A stretch of DNA of 64,000 bases from Arthrobacter sp. 24S4-2. Lineage in GTDB: Bacteria; Actinomycetota; Actinomycetes; Actinomycetales; Micrococcaceae. The stretch's first letter is position 1; each line of letters begins with the position of its first letter. The DNA is taken from NCBI RefSeq assembly GCF_005280255.1, contig NZ_CP040018.1, positions 4,774,001-4,838,000 of the forward strand, read 5' to 3'. Of this stretch, positions 1 through 8,845 are shown in pieces. The position numbers were made by a program, and so were the translations under genes. The notes beneath the pieces are model-generated. The model made no database searches and was not told the DNA's origin. It was given only the letters and a program-made list of their open reading frames with translations.

Positions 1-705
1 GGTTTTTTCGATGTCCTCCGCGGGCGCCCTGTGGGTCTGGAGGGAAACGTTGACGGCGGCGACCACGTCGTTGCCGTGCCAGACAGGGACAGCCACTCCC
101 CGGAGTCCTTCCTCCAGTTCCTGCGACACCATGGCCCACCCCTTGGCCCGGGCCTGTTCCACTTCCGCCTTGAGCTGTCCGAGGCTTCCGATCGAGCGCT
201 CGGTGAACCGCTGCAGCTGGACCGAGTCGAAGTACGTCTTCAGGTCCGCGTCGGACAATGCGCCCAGCAGCACCCGCCCCATGGAGGTGGCCCAGGCCGG
301 GAACCTGGTGCCCACGCTGATGGAGACGCTCAAGAGCCTGGGCGACGGGAGGCAGGCAACGTAGACCACGTCGGTGCCGTCGAGGATGCACAGCGATGTT
401 GTTTCGTTGAGCTCGGCGGCCAGCGACTTGAGGTGCCGCTCGGCAATCCTCGGCAGCGCCAGGTTGGCCAGGAAGGACTGGCCGATGTCCAGGGACCGGG
501 GAGTCAGTTCGAAGTACGGGCCGTCGGCGCGAAGGTAGCCGAGGTCCGTTAACGTCAGCAGGAACCGCCGGGCGGAGGCCCTGGTCATGTCCGACTTCGC
601 GGCTATGCGGGAAACGGTCAGGCGGGGTTCATCCGGGGTGAAGGCCCGCAGTACGTCGAAGGTCTTCTCCACCGACTTCACGAAGTACGCGGGTTGCTCC
701 GCCAT
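1..705 (-). CDS. IclR-family regulator, PcaR/PobR-like, 3'-truncated by window edge
   Basis: The reading frame runs leftward from an ATG at 705 and is still open at base 1, giving 235 residues; about 20 C-terminal residues are probably missing. The protein begins MAEQPAYFVKSVEKTFDVL, followed by an N-terminal winged helix-turn-helix (about residues 12-65). An effector-binding domain contains YVACLPSPRLLSVSISVG and the TSMGRVLLG stretch typical of the PcaR/PcaU/PobR branch of IclR. A GGGAGGG ribosome site lies about 9 bases before the ATG. It is divergent from the MHS transporter at 977 and probably controls it. The effector is unknown; an aromatic acid is the usual type for this branch. The family call is firm, the ligand is inference. 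Confidence 0.9.
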   Translation of the reverse strand, partial: MAEQPAYFVKSVEKTFDVLRAFTPDEPRLTVSRIAAKSDMTRASARRFLLTLTDLGYLRADGPYFELTPRSLDIGQSFLANLALPRIAERHLKSLAAELNETTSLCILDGTDVVYVACLPSPRLLSVSISVGTRFPAWATSMGRVLLGALSDADLKTYFDSVQLQRFTERSIGSLGQLKAEVEQARAKGWAMVSQELEEGLRGVAVPVWHGNDVVAAVNVSLQTHRAPAEDIEKT

Positions 706-890
706 CGAATCGCTTGCCCTCCCTGAAGCTGACTTTCGGCGCCCGCAGGCGCTCGGCCGTGGACTTATTTCGATCATATCCGGATAAACCGCGACGCCGG
801 CCCGCGGCATGGTGGCACCTCTCAGTTGGGAGATGCAGCCGGAAGGCGTTGTGAGGCACCTCACTCTGCGGTACGCTATTCCTAGTCGCA

Positions 891-918
891 TATCGCACAG
901 CTGTTCGTAATGCGCACA
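891..918. promoter_or_regulatory. Possible IclR operator, direct repeat
   Basis: Two similar elements, TATCGCACA (891-899) and AATGCGCACA (909-918), lie between the divergent IclR gene and transporter gene, about 18 bases apart. Their position suits an IclR-type site that controls both promoters. The similarity is short, so this is a weak call. Confidence 0.25.
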
Positions 919-976
919 AATCAGATCGCATCCATGCACCGGAGCACCTGTCTTTCAGTGTGGAAGGACCATCAGA

Positions 977-2305
977 ATGACCAATCTTGCAACCACCGCC
1001 GAGACCGCCGAGACGCAGCGAAAGCTCAAGCGGGCCAAGAAGGCAGCGCTCGCCGCATTCCTCGGCGGCGCCCTCGAGTACTACGACTTTTTCATCTACG
1101 CCACAGCGGCGTCACTGATCTTTTCGAAGATCTTCTTCCCGTCGGGTGACCCCACCGTCGCGCTGCTCGCCTCCTTCGCCACCTTCGGCGTCGCCTACGT
1201 GGCCCGCCCGTTCGGCGCCGTGCTCTTCGGCCACCTCGGGGACAAGATCGGCCGCAAGGCAACCCTGGTCCTGACCCTCGTACTGATGGGTGCCGCCACG
1301 TTCCTGATCGGCGCCCTGCCCGACTTCAACACGGCCGGCTACTGGGCGCCCGCCCTGCTGGTGCTGCTCCGGCTCATGCAGGGCCTCTCGGCAGGCGCTG
1401 AAACCGCCGGGGCTTCGGCCCTGACCACCGAGGAAGCCCCCACGGGCCGGCGCGGCTTCTTTGCGAGCTTCGCGATGAGCGGCATTTCCTTCGGCATCGT
1501 GCTGGCCTCCCTGGTCTTCCTTCCGGTGGCCGCCATGAACGAAGCGGACCGGCTCGCGTGGGGCTGGCGCATCCCGTTTTGGCTCTCGGTCATCGTGCTC
1601 TTCGTGGCCTACATGGTCCGCCGTTCCCTGGAGGAACCCGAGGTCTTCGAGGAGAAGCACGATCACGGCGAGCTGGTGAAGCTCCCGTTCGCCAAGATGT
1701 TCAAGACCCACCCGGCGCAGTTCTTCCAGGTGGCCCTGATGTCCTTCGAAACCGTCACCAACACCTTTATGCAGTCCTTCGGCCTGGCCTACGCCGTCTC
1801 CGTCGGCGTTCCTGCCTCCACGATGCTGTGGGTCAGCATCCTTGGCAATGTGATCGCCATTGGCTCCCAGCCGCTGTTCGCGCGCCTCTCTGACAAATTC
1901 GGCCGCCGCCCGGTCTTCATCGCAGGCGTCCTCGGCTCCGGGGCGATGATCTTCGTGTATTTCTCGGTCATCTCCACCGGCAACATCCCGATGATCTTCC
2001 TCGCCAGCACCCTCATCACAGCCGGTACCTACTCGATGTCCAACGCCATCTACCCGGCGTGGTTCTCCGAGCTGTTCAACGTCAAGGTGCGCTACTCCGG
2101 TATGGCCATCGGGCTCCAGATCGGCATCCTCTGTGCTGGTTTCACGCCGCTGCTGGGAACCGCGCTGGTGGGTGCCACCAAGGCCAACTGGGGTCCGGCC
2201 GCCTGGATCGTGGCGGCATCCTCGCTGCTGGCGGTCGCCGGCGCAGTGTGGGCCCGGGAAACCCACAAGACGCCGCTGCGCGAACTGGGCAACCCCGTCC
2301 GCTGA
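977..2305 (+). CDS. MFS transporter, metabolite:H+ symporter (MHS) family
   Basis: The protein has 442 residues with about 12 predicted membrane segments. The N-terminal ALEYYDFFIYATAASLIF is the MHS signature that precedes helix 1. GHLGDKIGRKATLVL is the MFS loop 2-3 motif, and ARLSDKFGRRPVF is the matching loop in the second half. Family members import organic acids such as shikimate, 2-oxoglutarate and aromatic acids by proton symport. The ATG follows AAGGACC. The gene is divergent from the IclR regulator and lies just upstream of the amine oxidase region, so an aromatic or carboxylic substrate is likely but not shown. Length and motifs are normal. Confidence 0.9.
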   Translation: MTNLATTAETAETQRKLKRAKKAALAAFLGGALEYYDFFIYATAASLIFSKIFFPSGDPTVALLASFATFGVAYVARPFGAVLFGHLGDKIGRKATLVLTLVLMGAATFLIGALPDFNTAGYWAPALLVLLRLMQGLSAGAETAGASALTTEEAPTGRRGFFASFAMSGISFGIVLASLVFLPVAAMNEADRLAWGWRIPFWLSVIVLFVAYMVRRSLEEPEVFEEKHDHGELVKLPFAKMFKTHPAQFFQVALMSFETVTNTFMQSFGLAYAVSVGVPASTMLWVSILGNVIAIGSQPLFARLSDKFGRRPVFIAGVLGSGAMIFVYFSVISTGNIPMIFLASTLITAGTYSMSNAIYPAWFSELFNVKVRYSGMAIGLQIGILCAGFTPLLGTALVGATKANWGPAAWIVAASSLLAVAGAVWARETHKTPLRELGNPVR

Positions 2306-2374
2306 GAGACCGGTGGTTGGGCCTTTCGAAACCCCGGATCCCGGCAAGCTCAATCACAGGACCGGCAAGCTCGA

Positions 2375-2848
2375 TCACCGGCGCCGCAGCCGGGCCAGCA
2401 ACGTGGCGGCGAGCAGCGCCGTCGTAATTTCCAGCACCACGATGGCCAGCAATCCCACGGCCGCCGACCCTGAGTCCCCTGCTGCCGGGAGGGCAGCCAC
2501 CCCGTGGTTGTGGCCGGCCGCCCCGCTGCCGGAACCGGAACCGCCCAGTAGCAGGACGGCGTGCAGCACAGTCATCGCCAGCGCACAGCCCATCACCTGG
2601 CGCAGGGCTCCTGTCCTCCCATCTCGCCAGATGTGGACAGCGCAGGGCAAGCAGACGGCCACCATGGCGAGCATCAGCAGGTTCAGCCAGAGCCCGTGGA
2701 GGTTGCCCGCGACGAGCCAGAGGTGCACCAGGCAGGACGCGGCAGTCACCGCCGCCACCACACGGGTATGGACAACACGGGTATGGACAACGCGGCGAGG
2801 GCCGGGGACGGGACCGGCGGGCCGGCCCCATCCCCGCAGGGCTGTCAC
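2375..2848 (-). CDS. Small membrane protein of unknown function
   Basis: This 157-residue protein has four hydrophobic stretches (about residues 30-50, 54-72, 83-100 and 127-150), and the last ends in LLARLRRR. A Gly/Ser/His-rich loop (GGSGSGSGAAGHNHG) separates helices 3 and 4. I recognise no family. It starts 9 bases after the stop of the amine oxidase gene on the same strand, so the two are probably co-transcribed. The N-terminus holds a perfect 15-bp tandem duplication (2761-2790) that encodes VVHTR twice, which makes the exact start uncertain. A role in amine oxidase export or copper delivery is possible only by position. Confidence 0.6.
   Translation of the reverse strand: MTALRGWGRPAGPVPGPRRVVHTRVVHTRVVAAVTAASCLVHLWLVAGNLHGLWLNLLMLAMVAVCLPCAVHIWRDGRTGALRQVMGCALAMTVLHAVLLLGGSGSGSGAAGHNHGVAALPAAGDSGSAAVGLLAIVVLEITTALLAATLLARLRRR
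2761..2790. repeat. 15-bp perfect tandem duplication
   Basis: The unit CACGGGTATGGACAA occurs twice back to back. It lies in frame in the N-terminus of the minus-strand membrane protein and encodes a repeated VVHTR. It is one of nine 15-bp-period duplications in the window. Confidence 0.9.
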
Positions 2849-2857
2849 GGCCTCAGC

Positions 2858-4777
2858 CTAGCCGTGGCAATGTCCGCCGGCGGCGGGCTGCGCACTGGCC
2901 GGCACATCCAGCACGGGGCTGCGGTCGAAGAACCCGTCCGGGCGCAGCTTGAAGCCGACGGTGTCCACGGGCATGATGGGCCAGTCCTCGGTCCGCGGGA
3001 AGTGGGTCAGGCCGAAGGTGTGCCACACCACGATGTCCTGGCCGTCGATGTCGCGGTCCTGGGCGATGTAGGCCGGCAGGCCCGCTCCCCCGGAATGCTG
3101 GTTGACGAAGTCGCCGGTGGGGTAGCGCTCGTCCTCCGCGAACCGGGTGACCCACAGGTCCTTGGTGGCGAACGCCGCACGCCGGGCGATGGAGGACTCC
3201 GGAGCGGCGAGCAGCGTGGGCTGGCCCTGGGCGTGGAGCTTGTAGCCAACGGGTTCGCCCAGCCGGTTGCGCGATTCCGGGTTGGAGATGATCCAGGTCC
3301 GGCCGCTGCGCGCATCGGCCTCACGGACGCCGTCGGACTCGCGGCGCAGGACGCTCCGCTTCCGGGAAAAGGCGTTGCCGCGTTCGTTTCCCTCCCCCAT
3401 GGGCTGCCGGACCACATCCTCTTCCTCCACCCGGTTGGTGAAGCCGTCGATCGCCATGTCCAGCCGGGCGCTGAAGAGGTGCTGGTGGAACGGTGCGCCC
3501 AGCCCGGGGGCCAGTTGGGAGATGTTGTCCGAGCCGCCGTCGGGGAAGGCGCTGGTGAACACCACGCCGGTGGCCTTGGCCTCGAATTCGATGGTGCCGT
3601 CGAGGTAGAGGTACCAGTAGAAGCCGTAGTCGTAGTTGCCGATGGTGGTGAAGAAGGAGATCACCAGGCGGCGGTTGCGTCGGGTGTAGGTGACGCCGGA
3701 CCAGAGGTCGCTGTGCTTGGCCAGGATGCCCCAGTCCTCCTCGTGCATGCAGATGCCGTTGCGGATTTCGCGCGGATTGCCGAACGCGTCGCTGATCACA
3801 GGGCTGAGGTAGGTGATGTCGCCGAGGCAGTCGCAGCCCAGCTCGAGGGAGTTGGCGTACTGGCCCACCAGGTATTCGCCCGTGTCGAAGTAGTTCTGCC
3901 AGGACCGGATGGGCGACGGGTCACCGTAGGGGACCACCATCTCGGCAATGGAGGCGCGGTTGATGATGGGCCGCTTTCGGTCGCCGTCCCGGAACGCGAT
4001 GTTGTGCAGCACCACGCCCTCGCGGACGTCGAAGCCGACGTCCACGCTCCACTTTTCCCACTCAACGTGGTTGCCGCCGGTGACCGTGAAGCTGGGCCCT
4101 TCGGGCTGGGTGATGCTGATGGGCTTCTGCGTGGTGCGCAGCGGGCCGGTCAGCTCCGGGTCGGTAAAGTTGCCGTGCTCTGCGGGAATGGGAACGGCGC
4201 CGGTGTCCAGGACCTGAGTGACTTCCTTGCTGACGACGTCAACGTAGGCCACCAGACCGTCCACCGGATGCGCCCAGGCGCTGTCCTCGGGAAACTCCTG
4301 GACGAAGGCCAGCCCGCGGAGGATGCGGCGGCCCTTTTCCTCCGGGTATTCGAAGACGCCGGCGGACAGCGGGGCAACGCGGACCTTGCTGACGTCAAGG
4401 TTTCGGTCGGCGAGGGCCTTGAGCCACCGCGCGTCGGACGCCAGCAGCTCCTCGACGACTTCAAATTCCTCTTCCAGGACGGGCAGCTCGCCAGTGGCGG
4501 CGGTGTCGAGTTCGACGGCGGAGGTCACCGTGCCGCCCGTGGCGGAGACCGTGACGTCCAGGGGCCGCCCGCCGGAGACATCGTGGATGAACACGCGGAA
4601 GCGCCGGTCCCCGGAATCCGGAACCGCGCCCCGGGCCGGATCCAGCAGGCCAAGGTAGGCGATCCGCTTCTCCGGGCCAAGAAGTCCCCCGCTTCGGAGG
4701 ATGGCCTGGACGTCGGTGATTTCAGCGCCCGTTGCCAGGCGGTACTGGGTGACTGTGTCAGCTGGTGCGAGTGTCAT
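2858..4777 (-). CDS. tynA: Copper-containing primary amine oxidase (phenylethylamine/tyramine oxidase)
   Basis: The 639-residue protein deaminates primary amines oxidatively (phenylethylamine, tyramine, dopamine) to aldehyde, ammonia and hydrogen peroxide, using copper and topaquinone. The cofactor tyrosine lies in TIGNYDYGFYW at residue 382 and the catalytic base in YFDTGEYLVG at Asp298. The copper ligands are His431 and His433 (PFHQHLFSARLD) and His592 (THFPRTEDWP). These positions are those of the crystallised Arthrobacter globiformis enzyme, so this is almost certainly its orthologue. No signal peptide is visible. A TetR regulator is divergent 122 bp away and an AraC/FeaR-like gene follows. 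The aldehyde product could feed the aldehyde dehydrogenase at 10.6 kb. Confidence 0.97.
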   Translation of the reverse strand: MTLAPADTVTQYRLATGAEITDVQAILRSGGLLGPEKRIAYLGLLDPARGAVPDSGDRRFRVFIHDVSGGRPLDVTVSATGGTVTSAVELDTAATGELPVLEEEFEVVEELLASDARWLKALADRNLDVSKVRVAPLSAGVFEYPEEKGRRILRGLAFVQEFPEDSAWAHPVDGLVAYVDVVSKEVTQVLDTGAVPIPAEHGNFTDPELTGPLRTTQKPISITQPEGPSFTVTGGNHVEWEKWSVDVGFDVREGVVLHNIAFRDGDRKRPIINRASIAEMVVPYGDPSPIRSWQNYFDTGEYLVGQYANSLELGCDCLGDITYLSPVISDAFGNPREIRNGICMHEEDWGILAKHSDLWSGVTYTRRNRRLVISFFTTIGNYDYGFYWYLYLDGTIEFEAKATGVVFTSAFPDGGSDNISQLAPGLGAPFHQHLFSARLDMAIDGFTNRVEEEDVVRQPMGEGNERGNAFSRKRSVLRRESDGVREADARSGRTWIISNPESRNRLGEPVGYKLHAQGQPTLLAAPESSIARRAAFATKDLWVTRFAEDERYPTGDFVNQHSGGAGLPAYIAQDRDIDGQDIVVWHTFGLTHFPRTEDWPIMPVDTVGFKLRPDGFFDRSPVLDVPASAQPAAGGHCHG

Positions 4778-4819
4778 GGGCGACCTTTGTCCGGGACCGT
4801 GTTCGGTCGGAATTTTTAT

Positions 4820-4839
4820 ATTCTATAGTTGTAGAGAAT
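4820..4839. promoter_or_regulatory. Probable TetR operator
   Basis: An imperfect inverted repeat, ATTCTATAGT/TGTAGAGAAT (7 of 10 positions paired), sits in the A/T-rich divergent region between the amine oxidase and TetR starts. It overlaps a TATAGAAT stretch that could be the -10 of the amine oxidase promoter, as expected for a TetR repressor site. Confidence 0.45.
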
Positions 4840-4899
4840 AACCGTCCGTAAGATGGCTCACAATAGCCAGACGCGAAATATTTCCCGGGGAGCGGCAGC

Positions 4900-5448
4900 G
4901 TGCCAAAGATTGTTGACCATGACGAGCGGCGCCTGGAGCTGGTGGATGCGACCTGGCGGATCATCGCCCGGCTGGGCATTGAAGGCGCCACTATGCGGGA
5001 GATCGCCCTCGAGGCCGGCTTTGCGAATGGCGCCCTGAAGCCGTATTTCCCCACCAAGGACACCCTGCTGACGTTCGCCTTCGGCCACGTCTTCAACCGG
5101 ACCAATGAACGCATCAGGGAAGTGACTGCAGGCAAGACCGGCATCCCGGCGCTGCGGGCCTTCTGTGACGAGGTGCTGCCGCTGGACTCCGAACGCGTCA
5201 GCGAAGCGCGGATTGTCATTCCCTTTTGGCAAAAAGCCATCAATGATCCGGAAAAGGCAGCCATCCACCGGGAGTCCATGGAGCAGTGGCACGCGGCGAT
5301 CCTGGAATACCTGGCGCAGGCCCGGGAGCTCGGATCCGTCAGTGCCGCCGTCGAGGACGCGGCCGTTGCCGGCCACTTGCTGAACATGCTGCTGGGGGCG
5401 CAGATTGCCGCCGCCCTGGCCCCGAAGGGCAGGCGGATCCGGGCTTGA
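4900..5448 (+). CDS. TetR-family regulator, C-terminus likely frameshifted
   Basis: This is a TetR/AcrR repressor of 182 residues as read, with a GTG start (MPKIVDHDERRLELVDATW). The N-terminal helix-turn-helix is GATMREIALEAGFANGALKPYF. It is divergent from the amine oxidase and probably represses it. The frame ends at 5448 with RRIRA. If one G is restored in the GGG run at 5427-5429, translation continues as GQADPGLSQQLEAFLTLLEAKK to a stop at 5493-5495. That is a normal TetR tail of 198 residues, and a hairpin starts exactly there. I therefore think the intact gene is 4900-5495 and a base is missing here. The effector may be an aromatic amine or aldehyde. Confidence 0.9.
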   Translation: MPKIVDHDERRLELVDATWRIIARLGIEGATMREIALEAGFANGALKPYFPTKDTLLTFAFGHVFNRTNERIREVTAGKTGIPALRAFCDEVLPLDSERVSEARIVIPFWQKAINDPEKAAIHRESMEQWHAAILEYLAQARELGSVSAAVEDAAVAGHLLNMLLGAQIAAALAPKGRRIRA

Positions 5449-5494
5449 GCCAACAGCTGGAGGCATTCCTGACCCTCCTGGAGGCGAAGAAGTG

Positions 5495-5524
5495 ATCTTT
5501 TTTCGACAAGTGTTGAAAAAAGAT
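5495..5524. terminator. Hairpin directly after the restored TetR stop
   Basis: ATCTTTTTTCGACA pairs with TGTTGAAAAAAGAT (one mismatch, 2-base loop). It begins at the last base of the TGA that would end the frame-corrected TetR gene. It probably works as a terminator in both directions. Confidence 0.55.
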
Positions 5525-5533
5525 GACAACGCG

Positions 5534-5594
5534 GAATTTCGGCGCTAATCTGAAATGACTGTGTCCCAGGACACAGTCTTGGGGACCGAAATTC
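5534..5594. promoter_or_regulatory. Nested inverted repeats upstream of the AraC gene
   Basis: An outer inverted repeat, GAATTTCGG (5534-5542)/CCGAAATTC (5586-5594), encloses a perfect palindrome GACTGTGTCC-CA-GGACACAGTC (5557-5578). The structure ends 28 bases before the ATG at 5623. It could be an autoregulatory operator pair or a structured leader; the sequence does not decide between them. Confidence 0.4.
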
Positions 5595-5622
5595 AGATGG
5601 CCGTCCGTCGTCAGGAACATCC

Positions 5623-6582
5623 ATGTCTGCAACAACAGCCCGCCCGGCGGGCCAGGACCTCACCTCCAGCGTGGCCGCGTCGTTTGACCACTGGAGACAC
5701 CTCGTGGCGCAGTCCTTCGTGCCGCTGACCGCGGAGACGGACCGCCCCGACGCCTTCCGGGGCCGGATGCGGTCCAGGGTGCTGGACCGCATGTGCATCG
5801 TGGAGGTGTCGGCCACGTCCCACAGCGTCCACCGCACGCCGGCCCACCTGGCGCAGCCCGGCCAGCGCTATTTCAAGCTCAACCTTCAGCTGGAGGGCAC
5901 CGGCCTCCTCATCCAGAACAACCGCGAGGCCGTGCTGCGCCCCGGCGACCTGGCCATCTACGACACCAACCGGCCCTACACGCTCGCCTTCGAAGAGCAG
6001 GCCCGGATGATGGTGGTCATGTTCCCGCACGACTCACTGTCGCTGCCGCCGGACTACGTGGGGCAGCTTTCCGCCGTCCGCCTGGCCGCTGGGCACGGGC
6101 TCACCAGCATCGTGGGACCGTTCATCACACAGCTAGCCGGCAACCTCGAAGCACTCAGCGGCCCCAGCGGTTCCCGGCTGGCCGCCAATACGCTCGATCT
6201 CGTGTCGACGATGCTCCATTCCGAACTGGACCTGGCCCCGGACACCATGAAGCCGCAGATGGTGCTGGCCACGTCGGTCCGCGAATACATCGACGCGAAC
6301 CTCGCGGATCCGCAACTGTCACCGGCCAGCATTGCGGCGGCCCATTTCATTTCGACGCGCCACCTGCACAACGTCTTCCACGAGTCCGGCACAACGGTTG
6401 CCAGCTGGATCCGGAACCGGCGGTTGGAACGGGTTCGCCGCGACCTCAGGGACCCGCTGCATTCCGGAACCTCAGTGGGCGCCGTGGCAGCGCGCTGGGG
6501 ATTCCTGGACGCGGCCCATTTCAGCCGCACTTTCCGGGACGCCTACGGCGAATCTCCCAGCGACTGGCGCCGCGGCGCGTAA
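5623..6582 (+). CDS. AraC-family activator, FeaR-like
   Basis: The 319-residue protein has an N-terminal AraC-binding-like domain (about residues 30-200, with FKLNLQLEGTGLLIQNN and LRPGDLAIYDTNRPYTL) and a C-terminal double helix-turn-helix (about 215-319, with AAHFISTRHLHNVFHESG and AARWGFLDAAHFSRTFRDAYG). The layout is that of FeaR, which activates phenylethylamine/tyramine oxidase and phenylacetaldehyde dehydrogenase genes in enterobacteria. Its place beside a copper amine oxidase makes the same job likely here. It follows the TetR gene on the same strand after 127 bp of hairpin-rich DNA. The family is clear, the target genes are inferred. Confidence 0.9.
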   Translation: MSATTARPAGQDLTSSVAASFDHWRHLVAQSFVPLTAETDRPDAFRGRMRSRVLDRMCIVEVSATSHSVHRTPAHLAQPGQRYFKLNLQLEGTGLLIQNNREAVLRPGDLAIYDTNRPYTLAFEEQARMMVVMFPHDSLSLPPDYVGQLSAVRLAAGHGLTSIVGPFITQLAGNLEALSGPSGSRLAANTLDLVSTMLHSELDLAPDTMKPQMVLATSVREYIDANLADPQLSPASIAAAHFISTRHLHNVFHESGTTVASWIRNRRLERVRRDLRDPLHSGTSVGAVAARWGFLDAAHFSRTFRDAYGESPSDWRRGA

Positions 6583-6614
6583 ATCGGCGCGGCCATGCGC
6601 CCAGGTCGCGACGC

Positions 6615-7952
6615 CTAGATCAGCCCCTGGGCGAGCATGGCGTCGGCCACCTTGACGAAGCCTGCGATGTTCGCGCCCAGCACGTAGTTGCCGGGTTCGC
6701 CGTACTCGTCCGCAGTCGAGGCGCAGCGGTGGTGAATGCCCACCATGATGTCCGTGAGGCGCTGTTCCGTGTGTTCGAAGGACCAGGAATCACGGCTCGC
6801 GTTCTGCTGCATCTCCAACGCCGACGTGGCCACGCCGCCCGCGTTGGCGGCCTTGCCGGGTCCGAACAGCACACCCGCGTCCTGGAACACCGCCACGGCC
6901 TCACGGGTTGAGGGCATGTTGGCACCTTCGCCGACGGCAAGCAGCCCGTTGCGGACCAGCCTCGCGGCAGCGTCGCCGTCGAGCTCGTTCTGCGTGGCGC
7001 ACGGCAGCGCCACCGTAGCGTCGACGTCCCAGACGGAGCCGGCCTCCACGTAGGAAACACCGGAACGGCGGAGCACGTAGTCCTTGAGGCGTCCGCGTTC
7101 CACTTCCTTGACCTGGCGGAGCAGTCCGACGTCGATGCCCGCCTCATCCACGATGTAGCCGGAGGAATCCGAGCAGGCCACCACTGCGGCGCCGAGTGCC
7201 TGCGCTTTCGCGATGGCGTTGATGGCCACATTGCCGGAGCCGGATACCACCACGCGCTGGCCGTCGAAGGACGCTCCGCGGGTCTTGAGCATCTCCTCGG
7301 TGAAGATCACGGTGCCGAAGCCGGTGGCTTCGGGCCTGACCAGCGAGCCTCCCCAGGAGATGCCCTTGCCGGTCAGGACGCCTGACTCATAGCGGTTGGT
7401 GATGCGCTTGTACTGACCGAAGAGATAACCGATTTCGCGGCCGCCGACGCCGATGTCGCCCGCCGGCACATCGGTGTACTCGCCGATGTGACGGTACAGC
7501 TCGGTCATGAACGACTGGCAGAACCGCATGACTTCGGCATCACTGCGGCCGCGGGGGTCGAAGTCGGAGCCCCCCTTGCCGCCGCCAATCGGCATGCCGG
7601 TAAGCGCGTTCTTGAAGATCTGCTCGAAGCCGAGGAATTTCACGATGCCGAGGTAAACGGACGGGTGGAACCGGAGGCCGCCCTTGTAGGGGCCAAGTGC
7701 CGAGTTGAACTCCACACGGAAGCCGCGGTTGATCTGTACCCGGCCGGAATCGTCGGTCCACGGCACGCGGAAGATGATCTGGCGTTCGGGCTCGCAGAGC
7801 CGCTCCAGGATGGCGGCTTCGAGGAACTCGGGGTGCCGGTCGTGCACGGGGCCAAGGCTTTCGAACACCTCCACCACGGCCTGATGGAACTCGGCCTCGC
7901 CCGGGTTCCTGGCCAGGACGGTATCCCTGATGGCTTCCAGCCGTGCGTCCAT
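6615..7952 (-). CDS. gdhA: NADP-specific glutamate dehydrogenase
   Basis: The 445-residue protein interconverts 2-oxoglutarate plus ammonia and glutamate in the cytoplasm. GPYKGGLRFHPSV carries the substrate-binding lysine region and PIGGGKGGSDFDPRGRS is the family signature with the catalytic lysine. VVVSGSGNVAINAIAKAQALG is the dinucleotide-binding turn. I chose the ATG at 7952 (MDARLEAIRDTV), preceded by GGGAGAG, rather than an upstream in-frame ATG; this gives the usual family length. It is convergent with the AraC gene 32 bp away and divergent from the AmiS/UreI gene. It would assimilate ammonia released by amine oxidation. Confidence 0.96.
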   Translation of the reverse strand: MDARLEAIRDTVLARNPGEAEFHQAVVEVFESLGPVHDRHPEFLEAAILERLCEPERQIIFRVPWTDDSGRVQINRGFRVEFNSALGPYKGGLRFHPSVYLGIVKFLGFEQIFKNALTGMPIGGGKGGSDFDPRGRSDAEVMRFCQSFMTELYRHIGEYTDVPAGDIGVGGREIGYLFGQYKRITNRYESGVLTGKGISWGGSLVRPEATGFGTVIFTEEMLKTRGASFDGQRVVVSGSGNVAINAIAKAQALGAAVVACSDSSGYIVDEAGIDVGLLRQVKEVERGRLKDYVLRRSGVSYVEAGSVWDVDATVALPCATQNELDGDAAARLVRNGLLAVGEGANMPSTREAVAVFQDAGVLFGPGKAANAGGVATSALEMQQNASRDSWSFEHTEQRLTDIMVGIHHRCASTADEYGEPGNYVLGANIAGFVKVADAMLAQGLI

Positions 7953-8155
7953 GCAACTCTCCCTGCCTCGCGGCCAACGGGGACGGCCGCATAGGCAATG
8001 TTGGCCGTCCGGTGTGCTTCCTTTCCAACCTAACCGATTGCGACTGACTCTCAGTAGGCAACAGGAAAGAGGTCCACTAATCTCCGTAATGTGACATCCG
8101 AATTCCACAAAACGAAAAGTATGTGCGCAAGATTTCGCTGCCGGAGGGCCGTCTG

Positions 8156-8845
8156 ATGGCGTACATTTGCCTGCTTCTCTCCGGAGCCGCGCTCTTGACC
8201 AACGGACTCGCGGCGCTGAATTTCCTCCCCCGCCGGGACGCGGCCCTGTTCAGCCTGGTCATCGGCAGTACCCAGTTGGTTCTTGGCGTCACCTACCTGG
8301 GCGTCACCTCTGCGGGTGTCGCCTCGCCGGGTGACGACGGCGGCCCGCACCTGCTGCTGGGAGCGTCCGGGATGTTCCTGTTCGGCCTGACGTACGTCTA
8401 TGTGGGCCTTGATTCTCTGTTGGAACTCGGCTCCCGGGGCCTCGGCTGGTTCTGCGGGATGGTGGGCGCATGCGGCCTCCTGCTCGCCGCGGCCTGGTCC
8501 GGGGAGGATCCTCTCCTGGCCGTTCTCTGGCTCTGCTGGACCTACCTGTGGCTGCTGTTCTTCCTCCAACTGGCGCTGGGCTTCTGGCGCCTGACGCCCC
8601 TCATTGGCTGGTCCCTCGTACTTACGAGCCAGGCAACAGCCACCGTGCCGGCATTCCTGGGGATCACCGGGCAGTGGCCCCACGGTCCCGAAGCGGCGCA
8701 AGCCGCCGCCGCAACAGCCGCATCCCTCGCCGCACTCCTGCTGCTGGCAGGCGGTCTCGCCTGGCGCGGACGGCACCAAACCGCCGCCCGCGCCATCTCC
8801 GCCGCCGTCGTCGGAAGTCCGTTACCCGGCGAACTCAGGCTCTGA
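8156..8845 (+). CDS. AmiS/UreI-type transporter (urea/short-amide channel family)
   Basis: The protein of about 229 residues has six or seven hydrophobic segments. The stretch LFGLTYVYVGLDSLLELGSRGLGWF matches the conserved core of the AmiS/UreI family, whose members are urea or short aliphatic amide channels. I prefer the ATG at 8156 (MAYICLLLSGAALL), with GGAGGG seven bases upstream, over a GTG at 8123. A loop carries three diverged 15-bp units (8285-8329; GVTYL, GVTSA, GVASP). The 3' end overlaps the convergent APC permease by 24 bp. No urease or amidase gene is adjacent, so the substrate is open. Confidence 0.75.
   Translation: MAYICLLLSGAALLTNGLAALNFLPRRDAALFSLVIGSTQLVLGVTYLGVTSAGVASPGDDGGPHLLLGASGMFLFGLTYVYVGLDSLLELGSRGLGWFCGMVGACGLLLAAAWSGEDPLLAVLWLCWTYLWLLFFLQLALGFWRLTPLIGWSLVLTSQATATVPAFLGITGQWPHGPEAAQAAAATAASLAALLLLAGGLAWRGRHQTAARAISAAVVGSPLPGELRL
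8285..8329. repeat. Three diverged 15-bp in-frame units
   Basis: Units starting GGCGTCACCTACCTG, GGCGTCACCTCTGCG and GGTGTCGCCTCGCCG follow each other and encode GVTYL-GVTSA-GVASP in a membrane-protein loop. They share the 15-bp period seen elsewhere in the window. Confidence 0.75.

Noticed and set aside
2561..4828. Very long open frame on the plus strand opposite the amine oxidase
   Set aside because: It is antisense to a protein with all catalytic residues conserved; such frames are common in high-GC DNA and the translation resembles no family.
8123..8155. GTG start of the AmiS/UreI gene
   Set aside because: The ATG at 8156 has a good ribosome site and begins directly with the first membrane helix.
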